This document shows, piece by piece, positions 26,887 to 34,934 of a DNA stretch of 64,000 bases. Position numbers and translations under genes: made by a program. Below the pieces are notes generated by a model. That model was not told the origin of the DNA and ran no database searches. It saw only the letters and a list, made by a program, of their open reading frames with translations. Position 1 is the stretch's first letter, and each line of letters opens with the position of its first letter. The stretch comes from Prescottella subtropica (GTDB lineage: Bacteria; Actinomycetota; Actinomycetes; Mycobacteriales; Mycobacteriaceae), in the NCBI RefSeq assembly GCF_005434945.1, contig NZ_SKCH01000002.1:186001-250000 (forward strand). Reading direction: 5' to 3'.

Positions 26887-28404
26887 ATGACCACCACCGA
26901 ATCCCGCGCGCTGCCGGCGCGCGCCCCGCAGGGACTGCCCACGCACATCCAGCACTACATCGGCGGACAGTTCGTGGACAGCCTGTCCGGCAACACGTTC
27001 GACGTGCTCGACCCGGTCACCAACCTGCCGTACGCGACCGCGGCCGCCGGTCGGGCCGAGGACGTCGACCGGGCCGTCGCCGCTGCCACCGAGGCGTTCG
27101 TCCACGGCTCGTGGCCGCAGATGAAGCCGCGCGAACGTGCCCGGATCCTGAACCGGATCGCCGACGGTGTCGCCGCCCGGGACAGCCGCCTCGCCGAACT
27201 CGAGACCTTCGACACCGGCCTGCCCATCACCCAGGCCCTCGGGCAGGCCCAGCGGGCCGCCGAGAACTTCCGGTTCTTCGCGGACCTGATCGTCGCGCAG
27301 GCCGACGACACTTACAAGGTGCCCGGTGCGCAGGTCAACTACGTCAACCGCAAGCCGGTCGGCGTGGCCGGGCTCATCACGCCGTGGAACACCCCGTTCA
27401 TGCTCGAGAGCTGGAAGCTGGCCCCCGCCCTGGCCTCCGGCTGCACCGTGGTGCTCAAGCCGGCCGAGTTCACGCCGCTCTCGGCGAGCCTGTGGGCGGA
27501 GATCTTCGAGGAGGCCGGGCTGCCGGACGGCGTGTTCAATCTCGTCAACGGCATCGGCGAGGAGGCCGGCGACGCCCTCGTCAAACACCCCGGCGTCCCA
27601 CTCATCTCGTTCACCGGCGAATCGAACACCGGCAAGACGATCTTCCGGAACTGTGCCGAGCACCTCAAGGGCATGTCGATGGAACTGGGCGGCAAGTCGC
27701 CGGCGATCGTGTTCGCCGACGCCGACCTCGACGCCGCGATCGACTCCACCCTGTTCGGTGTGTTCTCCCTCAACGGGGAACGCTGCACCGCCGGATCGCG
27801 AATCCTGGTGGAACGCAGCATCTACGACGAGTTCGTCACCCGCTATGCCGAGCGCGCGAAGAGCATCGTCGTCGGCGACCCGCAGGACCCGGCCACCGAG
27901 GTCGGCGCGCTGGTCCACCCCGAGCACTACGACAAGGTCGCCTCCTACGTGGAGATCGGCAAGACCGAGGGCCGCTTGCTCGCCGGCGGCGGCCGACCGG
28001 AACACCTGCCGGAGGGCAACTACATCGCACCGACCGTGTTCGCCGACGTCGACCGCGACGCCCGCATCTTCCAGGAGGAGATCTTCGGCCCGGTCGTGGC
28101 GATCGCCCCGTTCGACACCGACGCCGAGGCCCTCGAACTCGCGAACGGTGTCCGCTACGGCCTGGCCGCGTACGTGTGGACCGGCGACCTCAAGCGTGCC
28201 CACACGTTCGCGCAGTCCGTCGAGGCCGGGATGGTGTGGCTGAATTCGCACAACGTCCGCGACCTGCGGACCCCGTTCGGCGGCGTCAAGGCCAGCGGCC
28301 TCGGCCACGAGGGCGGCTACCGCAGCATCGACTTCTACACCGACCAGCAGGCCGTCCACATCACGCTCGGCGACGTGCACACCCCTCGCTTCGGCGCCCA
28401 CTGA
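26887..28404 (+). CDS. hpaE: 5-Carboxymethyl-2-hydroxymuconate-semialdehyde dehydrogenase (HpaE-like)
   Basis: A 505-residue aldehyde dehydrogenase with TPWNTPFM, catalytic Glu in MELGGKSP and catalytic Cys in NGERCTAGSR, the forms found in HpaE/HpcC. It oxidises the ring-cleavage semialdehyde to 5-carboxymethyl-2-hydroxymuconate. The ATG at 26887 lies 29 bp after the aldolase stop and 26 bp before the dioxygenase gene. Sequence type and context agree. Confidence 0.9.
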   Translation: MTTTESRALPARAPQGLPTHIQHYIGGQFVDSLSGNTFDVLDPVTNLPYATAAAGRAEDVDRAVAAATEAFVHGSWPQMKPRERARILNRIADGVAARDSRLAELETFDTGLPITQALGQAQRAAENFRFFADLIVAQADDTYKVPGAQVNYVNRKPVGVAGLITPWNTPFMLESWKLAPALASGCTVVLKPAEFTPLSASLWAEIFEEAGLPDGVFNLVNGIGEEAGDALVKHPGVPLISFTGESNTGKTIFRNCAEHLKGMSMELGGKSPAIVFADADLDAAIDSTLFGVFSLNGERCTAGSRILVERSIYDEFVTRYAERAKSIVVGDPQDPATEVGALVHPEHYDKVASYVEIGKTEGRLLAGGGRPEHLPEGNYIAPTVFADVDRDARIFQEEIFGPVVAIAPFDTDAEALELANGVRYGLAAYVWTGDLKRAHTFAQSVEAGMVWLNSHNVRDLRTPFGGVKASGLGHEGGYRSIDFYTDQQAVHITLGDVHTPRFGAH

Positions 28405-28430
28405 CCCCTACCCTCACGAGGAGAACCATC

Positions 28431-29498
28431 ATGTCCGACAACAGCATCCAGGCGCCGCCGCCGGACGTCGTCCGCGCCGCCTACGTCGAACTGGTCGTCA
28501 CGGACCTCGCCGCGTCGCGCGCGTTCTACGTCGACGTGCTCGGGCTCGTCGTCACGTACGAGGACGACGACGCCATCTATCTGCGCGCGTTCGAGGAGTA
28601 CCTGCACCACTCGCTGGTGCTGCGGCGCGGGCCGGTGGCGGCGCTCGGTCGTCTCGCCTACCGGGTGCGCTCGGCCGACGAGGTCGACGCCGCCGAGATG
28701 TTCTACCGCGAACTCGGGGTGCGGACCGAACGGGTGCCGGCCGGAACCGAACGCGGCATCGGGGAGGCTGTCCGGATCGAGGACCCGCTCGGATTCCCGA
28801 TCGAGTTCTTCTACGCCGCCGACCACGTCGAACGCTTCACCCAGCGCTACGACCTGCACGGTGCCGGCGCGATCGCCCGACTCGACCACTTCAACCTCAT
28901 GGTGCCGTCGGTGCCCGCGGCCCGGACCTACTACGAGTCGCTGAACTTCCGGGTGTCCGAGGACATCCAGGACTCCGACGAGACCGTCTACGCGGCCTGG
29001 ATGTTCCGCAAGCCCACCGTCCACGACGTCGCCCTCACCGGCGGTGACGGACCGCGCCTGCACCACATCGCGTTCGCGACGCAGGAAGCCCACCAGTTGC
29101 TGCACATCTGCGACCATCTGGGGGCGGTGCGCCGCTCCGACGCCATCGAGCGTGGCCCGGGCCGGCACGGCGTCTCCAACGCCTTCTACCTGTACCTGCT
29201 GGACCCGGACGGGCACCGCATCGAGATCTACACGCACGACTACTACACCGGAGACCCGGACAACCCGACGATCACGTGGGACGTGCACGACAACCAGCGC
29301 CGCGACTGGTGGGGCAACGCGGTCGTGCCGTCGTGGTACAGCAACGCGTCGACGGTCCTGGACCTGGACCGCCGGCCGAAGGTGGTCGTCGAACGCACCG
29401 ACGCCCGCGAGTCCGACGTCACGATCGGCGCGGACGGCTTCTCCTACACCCGCGTCGACGATGCGATCGCCGGCTTCAAGCTCGGCGAGCAGGTGTGA
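28431..29498 (+). CDS. hpaD: 3,4-Dihydroxyphenylacetate 2,3-dioxygenase (type I extradiol, VOC fold)
   Basis: A 355-residue ring-cleavage enzyme like the Mn-dependent MndD of Arthrobacter. Metal ligands are expected at His in RLDHFN, His in RLHHIAF and Glu in RIEIYT; the acid-base His is in TVHDVAL. The diagnostic DYYTGDPDNP and DNQRRDWWG blocks near the C-terminus are present. It cleaves homoprotocatechuate to 5-carboxymethyl-2-hydroxymuconate semialdehyde. A strong AGGAG site precedes the ATG. It is the last gene of the operon. No HpaBC hydroxylase is nearby, so the substrate must arrive already as a catechol or be made elsewhere. Confidence 0.93.
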   Translation: MSDNSIQAPPPDVVRAAYVELVVTDLAASRAFYVDVLGLVVTYEDDDAIYLRAFEEYLHHSLVLRRGPVAALGRLAYRVRSADEVDAAEMFYRELGVRTERVPAGTERGIGEAVRIEDPLGFPIEFFYAADHVERFTQRYDLHGAGAIARLDHFNLMVPSVPAARTYYESLNFRVSEDIQDSDETVYAAWMFRKPTVHDVALTGGDGPRLHHIAFATQEAHQLLHICDHLGAVRRSDAIERGPGRHGVSNAFYLYLLDPDGHRIEIYTHDYYTGDPDNPTITWDVHDNQRRDWWGNAVVPSWYSNASTVLDLDRRPKVVVERTDARESDVTIGADGFSYTRVDDAIAGFKLGEQV

Positions 29499-29674
29499 CG
29501 GGTCGGTTCGCGCCGATCGGCAAGGTTCGTGCACGCGGCGACAATCCGCCGGTGTATCCGGGATCCTAGAGTTCTCCCTACGGAAGCGCTTGGGGCGAAA
29601 GAGGTTCCGGGCGATCCGCCGCGCCACGGTGCGCATTTCGGTAAGCAGTTCACCCTTCGGACAAGGAGTTTGAC

Positions 29675-29806
29675 ATGGGATCTTCTGCCACTGACCTCGA
29701 GAACCTCGGCAAGGCCGGCGGTTGGCTCGGTGCCATCGGCGGCACCCTCGCCGGTCTCGGTGCGGCGGCCGGACTGGCCGCGATGGTCGTCGGCCTCCTC
29801 GGCTGA
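29675..29806 (+). CDS. 43-residue Gly/Ala-rich hydrophobic peptide
   Basis: ATG follows an excellent AAGGAG site with 7-bp spacing. The product has a short polar N-terminus (MGSSATDLENLG) and then a continuous Gly/Ala/Leu stretch ending VVGLLG, with no cleavable signal peptide. A 12-bp hairpin follows at 29824-29872, so it appears to be its own transcription unit. Short export-signal-free peptides ending in similar sequence are known as PorA/PorH channel formers of corynebacteria; a toxin, bacteriocin-like or signalling peptide is equally possible. No family can be assigned. Confidence 0.65.
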   Translation: MGSSATDLENLGKAGGWLGAIGGTLAGLGAAAGLAAMVVGLLG

Positions 29807-29823
29807 TCCACAGTTCTGCGTAT

Positions 29824-29872
29824 CTCGGCCGGTACCGGCATCGGGGCGATCCCCCGAGGGGTACCGGCCGAG
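29824..29872 (+). terminator. Hairpin terminator after the 43-residue peptide gene
   Basis: A 12-bp perfect inverted repeat (CTCGGCCGGTAC at 29824-29835 and its complement at 29861-29872) is followed by GTGTTTCT. The 25-nt interior can fold further (CGGGG/CCCCG). Confidence 0.6.
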
Positions 29873-29919
29873 GTGTTTCTCCACTCCGAATCATCGATGG
29901 CATCGAAGAGGTTACGTTC

Positions 29920-31050
29920 ATGGACCCGAACAAGAAGGCTGCACTGTACTTCGACGAGAAATGCATGTGGCACAGTGCCGGTCAGTACGCGCTCACGCTC
30001 CCGGTCGGCGGGTGGGTGCAGCCGCCGTCCGGTTCCGGTCTCGCCGAGTCGCCGGAGAGCAAGCGGCGCCTGAAGAACCTCGTGGACGTCTCCGGACTGG
30101 CGTCGCATCTCGAGTTCCGCACCGCACCGATGGCGTCCGAGGACGACATCCGGCGCATCCACACCGCCGAGTACCTCGACCGTTTCAAGGCGGTCAGCGA
30201 CGCCGGTGGCGGCAGCCTCGGCGACCACGCCCCGTGCGGTCCCGGCACCTACGAGATCGCGAAACTGTCCGCGGGGCTGGCGCAGGCGGCGCTCGACGCC
30301 GTCCTCACCGGGGACATCGACCGTGCCTACGTGCTCAGCCGTCCGCCCGGTCACCATGCGTTGCCCGACGCGTCGATGGGCTTCTGCTTCCTGGCGAACA
30401 TCGCGATCGCCGTCGAGTCGGCCCTCGCCCGCGGTCTGGCCCGGAAGATCGCGGTCGTCGACTGGGACGTCCACCACGGCAACGGAACCCAGTCGATCTT
30501 CTACGGCCGCGACGACGTGCTCACGATCTCGATCCATCAGGATCTGTGCTTCCCGCCCGGATACAGCGGCGTCGACGACCGCGGCGAGGGCGCGGGCCTG
30601 GGCTTCAACGTCAACGTGCCGCTGCAGCCGGGCGGCGGGCACGCCGAATACCTGTATGCGATGGAGACCGTCGTGCTGCCGACGCTCGCACGGTTCGAAC
30701 CCGACCTGGTGGTCGTCGCATCCGGGCTCGACGCCAACACCGTCGACCCGCTCGCCCGGATGCAGGCACACAGCGAGACGTTCCGGGAGATGACCCGGAT
30801 GCTGCTCGCGGAGGGCGACGGCCGACTGGTGCTCGTCCACGAGGGCGGCTACTCGGAGGCGTACGTGCCGTTCTGCGGACTGCCGATCCTCGAGGAACTC
30901 GCCGGGGTCCGCACCGACGTCGTCGACGGCGAACTCGACTTCTTCCGGCTGCAGCAGCCGGGGGAGCGGTTCCAGGCGTTCCAGCGCGGGTTGATCGACG
31001 AGATGGCGGCGGCGCTGGGGCTCACGCCCGTCGGCGTCACCGTACCCTGA
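29920..31050 (+). CDS. Class II histone-deacetylase-like amidohydrolase
   Basis: A 376-residue zinc deacetylase of the arginase/HDAC fold. The catalytic His pair is in RPPGHHA, the zinc ligands in DWDVHHGNGT and in SGLDAN, and the transition-state Tyr in HEGGY. Bacterial relatives are acetylpolyamine amidohydrolases that deacetylate N-acetylated amines. The downstream aldehyde dehydrogenase (convergent) and the amine oxidase at 1032 would fit a route acetyl-amine to amine to aldehyde to acid. The ATG at 29920 is chosen from the MDPNKKAALYFDE start typical of the family. Confidence 0.9.
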   Translation: MDPNKKAALYFDEKCMWHSAGQYALTLPVGGWVQPPSGSGLAESPESKRRLKNLVDVSGLASHLEFRTAPMASEDDIRRIHTAEYLDRFKAVSDAGGGSLGDHAPCGPGTYEIAKLSAGLAQAALDAVLTGDIDRAYVLSRPPGHHALPDASMGFCFLANIAIAVESALARGLARKIAVVDWDVHHGNGTQSIFYGRDDVLTISIHQDLCFPPGYSGVDDRGEGAGLGFNVNVPLQPGGGHAEYLYAMETVVLPTLARFEPDLVVVASGLDANTVDPLARMQAHSETFREMTRMLLAEGDGRLVLVHEGGYSEAYVPFCGLPILEELAGVRTDVVDGELDFFRLQQPGERFQAFQRGLIDEMAAALGLTPVGVTVP

Positions 31051-31064
31051 CCCCGGAGCACGTG

Positions 31065-31097
31065 AACGGCCCCAGGACGGAATATCCTGGGGCCGTT
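31065..31097. terminator. Bidirectional terminator between deacetylase and aldehyde dehydrogenase
   Basis: A perfect 13-bp stem (31065-31077 and 31085-31097) with a 7-nt loop. The ends AACGG/CCGTT and the following TTCC suit both directions. Confidence 0.75.
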
Positions 31098-31114
31098 TCC
31101 ATGTCGTCGGCAGA

Positions 31115-32554
31115 TCAGCCGATGTTCGTCCACACGCTCTTGAGTTCGGTGTACAGCTCGAGTGCGTGCTTGCCCATCTCCCGGCCCCAGCCGCTGGACT
31201 TGAACCCGCCCCACGGCGCGGCCGCGTCGACCGGGTTGGCCATGTTCACGAACACGGTGCCTGCCCGTACAGCCGCCGCGAACCGGTGGGCGGCACCGAC
31301 GTCGCGGGTCCACACCGACGCCGCCAGCCCGTACTCGGTGTCGTTGGCACGGGCCACCAACTCGGAGACGTCGTCGTAGGGCAGGATCGCCAGCACCGGA
31401 CCGAAGATCTCCTCGCGGGCGATCCGCATGCCGTCGCGGACGTCCGCGAACACGGTGGGCGCGAAGAAGAACCCGGGCCGGTCCAGCGGCGCACCGCCGG
31501 TGACGAGGCGGGCGCCCTCGTCGATGCCGGCCCGCACCAGGTCCTGCACGTGGGCGAGGTGCTCTGCGGAGGCGAGCGGGCCCAGGTCGGTGCCCGGTGC
31601 GGCGCCGGCCCCGACCGTCATCGACTCCACGGCGCGGGCGCAGCGGTCGGCGAACTCGTCGGCGACGCTGCGGTGCACGTAGAAGCGGGTGAACGCGGCG
31701 CACACCTGCCCGCTGTTGAGCAGGGCGCCCTGCAGGGCGCCGGTGACGGCGGCATCGAGGTCCGCGTCGGGAAGCACGATCACCGGCGCCTTGCCGCCGA
31801 GCTCGAGGGACACCCGCTTGAGGTTGCCGGCGCCGGCGCGGACGATCTCCCGCCCGACCGCGGTGGACCCGGTGAACGACACCTTGTCGACGTCGTCGTG
31901 GGCGACCAGGGCCTTGCCGGCCTCCGGTCCGCCGGTGAGCAGGTTCACCACCCCGGCCGGAACCCCGGCCTGCTCGCACAACTCGACGAGTCGGACGGTC
32001 GTCAGCGGGGTCTGCTCGGCGGGCTTGACGATCACCGTGTTGCCGCACGCCAGCGCCGGCGCGATCTTCCATGCGGCGATCATGAGCGGGAAGTTCCACG
32101 GGGTGATGAGCGCGCACACCCCGACCGGTTCGCGTGTCGAATACTGCAGCACCCCGGGGAACGACACCGGCGACGTCTCGCCCTCGATCTTGGTGACCCA
32201 GCCGGCGTAGTAGCGGAAGTGCTCGGCGGCGCCCGCGACACTCACCGCGCGGGCGACCCCGAGCGGCTGGCCCTGATCGGCGGTCTCGAGCGCAGCCAGC
32301 TCGTCGGCATGCTCGTCGATCAGATCACCGATGCGCCACAACAGTTTTGCGCGCTCCGCCGGACTCAGCCCGGCCCACGCAGGATCGTGCAGAGCGTCGC
32401 GGGCTGCAGTGACGGTCGCATCGACGTCCGCCGCGCCGGCGTCGGCACAGTGCGCGTGGACCCGCCCGGTGGCGGGATCGACGGTCTCGAACGTGTCACC
32501 GGAGCGGGCGGGCTGCCAGGTGCCGCCGATGAACAGGTGGGTCTTGCGGTCCAT
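31115..32554 (-). CDS. Aldehyde dehydrogenase, betaine/phenylacetaldehyde dehydrogenase type
   Basis: A 479-residue NAD-dependent aldehyde dehydrogenase with TPWNFPLMI, catalytic Glu in LELGGKAP and catalytic Cys in NSGQVCAAF. The ATG at 32554 is the first start giving the normal DRKTHLFIGG beginning. It converges on the deacetylase gene. Its class includes oxidases of amine-derived aldehydes, so it could turn the product of the amine oxidase into an acid such as 3,4-dihydroxyphenylacetate. That role is inferred only. Confidence 0.88.
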   Translation of the reverse strand: MDRKTHLFIGGTWQPARSGDTFETVDPATGRVHAHCADAGAADVDATVTAARDALHDPAWAGLSPAERAKLLWRIGDLIDEHADELAALETADQGQPLGVARAVSVAGAAEHFRYYAGWVTKIEGETSPVSFPGVLQYSTREPVGVCALITPWNFPLMIAAWKIAPALACGNTVIVKPAEQTPLTTVRLVELCEQAGVPAGVVNLLTGGPEAGKALVAHDDVDKVSFTGSTAVGREIVRAGAGNLKRVSLELGGKAPVIVLPDADLDAAVTGALQGALLNSGQVCAAFTRFYVHRSVADEFADRCARAVESMTVGAGAAPGTDLGPLASAEHLAHVQDLVRAGIDEGARLVTGGAPLDRPGFFFAPTVFADVRDGMRIAREEIFGPVLAILPYDDVSELVARANDTEYGLAASVWTRDVGAAHRFAAAVRAGTVFVNMANPVDAAAPWGGFKSSGWGREMGKHALELYTELKSVWTNIG

Positions 32555-32749
32555 GATTCCGGTCCTTTGCGTGAGGGATGCCGTCATGCTGCGGCGTGGA
32601 CCGCCGCCGGCGCATGGCAACCCGTGCACGATCGTTGGTGATCGGTGCTCGATGTCCTGTTCGGTTCGGATTCATTTGGGGGAGTTCGGCTTCGATGGAA
32701 CAGTGCCGGGAGGACGTTCCCGGCCCGAACCCGGATCGAAGGAGTGACG

Positions 32750-33133
32750 ATGACGACCGATCGAGTCGACGTTCGAGGCGCGACCACCCCCGCGCAACTC
32801 GCCGAACTGTTCACGGCGTACTTCAACGGGCGCGACCTCGACGCGCTCGTGGGACTGTACGAGTCGACAGCCCTGTTCTGCCCGTCTCCGGGGGAGACGG
32901 ATCACGGGACGGATGCCATCCGCCGCTCGCTCGGCGCGATGATGGACGTCGGCGCCACCATCACCCTCGAATTGCGCCGAATCCACGAGATCGGGGACGT
33001 GGCCGTCCTGTCGAACGACGCCGTCGTGACGGTCGACGGCAGGCCCGCGCCCACGATGACCACGGAGGTCGTCCGCCGACAGAGCGACGGAACCTGGCGG
33101 TACGTGCTCGACGACCCGTTCTTCTCGCTGTGA
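32750..33133 (+). CDS. SnoaL/NTF2-like small protein
   Basis: A 127-residue protein of the nuclear-transport-factor-2 cone fold: an N-terminal helix with ELFTAYFNGRDLDALVGLYE and a C-terminal strand ending GTWRYVLDDPFFSL, which is common in the DUF4440/SnoaL group. A GAAGGAG site precedes the ATG. The fold includes isomerases, dehydratases and non-enzymatic binding proteins, so no function is given. Confidence 0.8.
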   Translation: MTTDRVDVRGATTPAQLAELFTAYFNGRDLDALVGLYESTALFCPSPGETDHGTDAIRRSLGAMMDVGATITLELRRIHEIGDVAVLSNDAVVTVDGRPAPTMTTEVVRRQSDGTWRYVLDDPFFSL

Positions 33134-33257
33134 CGCGAGCAGGGTAATGCTTTGCGGGAGGACGGGTGGCTCCGTTAGCCTTCCCGACCATGAGTTCCTA
33201 GGTCCGATACTTCTGTCCCCGGCAGTTCCCGACCGGCCCCGAAAGTGGGAACCCTGC

Positions 33258-34103
33258 GTGTTCGACGCCCTCGCCCGTATCCACACCCGTCCCGTGATCT
33301 TCTCGTCGACGACGATCCCCGAGCTGTGGACGGATCCGCACATTTCCGAACGGATGCTCGCCACGCATCTGGATCCGGGCGTGGATCTGTCGTCGTATCG
33401 GGGTGAGCTGATCGAGCGTGCGGTCGCGTTCGTCACGGAACGGTTCGCGCTCGGGCCGGGGCGGCGGCTTGCGGATTTCGGGTGCGGTCCGGGCCTGTAC
33501 ACCCGGCGGTTCGCCGAGACGGGCTGCGAGGTGACGGGCCTCGACTTCTCGCGGCGGTCGATCGAGTACGCGCGCGCCGCGGCGCGGGAGGCGGGCCGGG
33601 ACATCCGGTATCTGCACCAGGACTACCTGACCTACCGGGACACCGCGCGGTACGACGTCGTCGTGATGATCATGCGCGACTACTGCGCGATGATCCCGGA
33701 TGCGCGACGCCGGCTCCTCGGTGTGGTCCGGGAGCACCTCGCCGACGGCGGTTCGTTCTTCTTCGACGTCGATGCGGCGCCGGCGTTCGACCGGGTCGAG
33801 GAGCGGGTCGTCCACGCCCGCTCCCTCATGGACGGGTTCTTCTCGCCGCGACCGTATTTCGGGTTCCTCGACACGTTCCGGTACGAGCAGGAGCGGGTGT
33901 CCCTCGACAAGTACGAGATCGTCGAGCAGGGCGGGACGCGGACGTATTTCAACTGGACACAGTTCTTCACCCCCGGCGAACTGACCGCGGAACTGCGCGA
34001 GGCCGGTCTCTCGGTCGTCGAGGTGCTCGGGGACGTCGCGGGGGCACCGTACGATCCGGCGGCCCCACAGTTCGCGGTGATCGCACAGGTGTCGACGGAG
34101 TGA
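33258..34103 (+). CDS. Class I SAM-dependent methyltransferase
   Basis: About 281 residues from the GTG at 33258; an upstream ATG at 33147 would add 37 residues with no family resemblance. The SAM-binding loop is LADFGCGPGLYT, followed by the acidic end of strand 2 (TGLDFS) and the post-I region MIMRDYCAMI. The protein resembles small-molecule methyltransferases in actinobacterial genomes. The substrate is unknown. It converges on phoU with a strong terminator between them. Confidence 0.85.
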   Translation: MFDALARIHTRPVIFSSTTIPELWTDPHISERMLATHLDPGVDLSSYRGELIERAVAFVTERFALGPGRRLADFGCGPGLYTRRFAETGCEVTGLDFSRRSIEYARAAAREAGRDIRYLHQDYLTYRDTARYDVVVMIMRDYCAMIPDARRRLLGVVREHLADGGSFFFDVDAAPAFDRVEERVVHARSLMDGFFSPRPYFGFLDTFRYEQERVSLDKYEIVEQGGTRTYFNWTQFFTPGELTAELREAGLSVVEVLGDVAGAPYDPAAPQFAVIAQVSTE

Positions 34104-34113
34104 CGACCACGAA

Positions 34114-34150
34114 CGACGACGCCCACCGGATGTTCCGGTGGGCGTCGTCG
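34114..34150. terminator. Bidirectional terminator between methyltransferase and phoU
   Basis: A perfect 17-bp stem (34114-34130 and 34134-34150) with a 3-nt loop lies in the 60-bp gap between convergent stops. Confidence 0.8.
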
Positions 34151-34163
34151 AATGCGCGTGGGG

Positions 34164-34853
34164 TCAGAGTTCGGGGTACGAGGTGATGTCCTCGAAGTCC
34201 TTGCCGGGTTCGACGGGCATCTTGCCGGTGACGAGGAAGATCACCCGGCGGGCGACCTCGACGGTGTGGTCGGCGAATCGCTCGTAGAAGCGGCCCAGGA
34301 GGGTGACGTCGACGGCGGCGGCGACGCCGTGCTTCCATTCCCGGTCCATGAGCACACTGAACAGGTGGCGATGGAGGTCGTCCATCGCGTCGTCCTCTTC
34401 GTGCATCTTCGCGGCACGTTCGGGATCGCGGGTCTCGAGGACCTCCTTGGCGCCCGCGCCGAGGGCGACGGCGATGCGGCCCATCTCCGCGAAGTAGCCG
34501 TTGACCTCCTCGGGGAGGACGTGGTTGGGGTGCCGTCGACGGGTGATCTTGGCGACGTGCAGCGCGAGCGCACCCATGCGATCGATGTCGGCGACGATCT
34601 GGATGCCGCTCACCACCGACCGCAGGTCGCCGGCCACCGGGGCCTGCAGGGCGAGGAGCGCGAAGGCCCGCTCCTCGGCGATCACGCTCAGTTCGGTGAT
34701 CTTCTCGTGCTCACCGATGACCTCCTCGGCGAGGCCGAGATCCGCCTGCAGGAGCGCCTGGGTTGCCTTCTCCATGGCCGCTCCGGCCAAGCCCGCCATC
34801 TCGCCCAGGGTGTCGGCGAGTTCGGTCATCTGTTCGTTGTATGCGACGCGCAT
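34164..34853 (-). CDS. phoU: Phosphate signalling protein PhoU
   Basis: A 229-residue protein of two PhoU three-helix repeats (about residues 10-110 and 115-215), with the metal-binding E-x-x-x-D type segments IADIDRMG and FADHTVEV. PhoU links the Pst transporter to the phosphate two-component system. In M. tuberculosis phoY2 lies next to and converges on phoT (the pstB homologue); here the two are 33 kb apart. Confidence 0.96.
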   Translation of the reverse strand: MRVAYNEQMTELADTLGEMAGLAGAAMEKATQALLQADLGLAEEVIGEHEKITELSVIAEERAFALLALQAPVAGDLRSVVSGIQIVADIDRMGALALHVAKITRRRHPNHVLPEEVNGYFAEMGRIAVALGAGAKEVLETRDPERAAKMHEEDDAMDDLHRHLFSVLMDREWKHGVAAAVDVTLLGRFYERFADHTVEVARRVIFLVTGKMPVEPGKDFEDITSYPEL

Positions 34854-34934
34854 GAGGCCACAGCCTACGGCGTGTCGGAGACGTAGTCACCACGGTCGGG
34901 TGAACGCCCGATGAATGCGCGGGGGAATCCGGTC

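Noticed and set aside
787-34164. Integrase, transposase or attachment-site repeats bordering the 33-kb accessory stretch
   Set aside because: No recombinase gene or clear direct repeat was seen at either junction, and the tRNA genes are at 40-42 kb, outside it.
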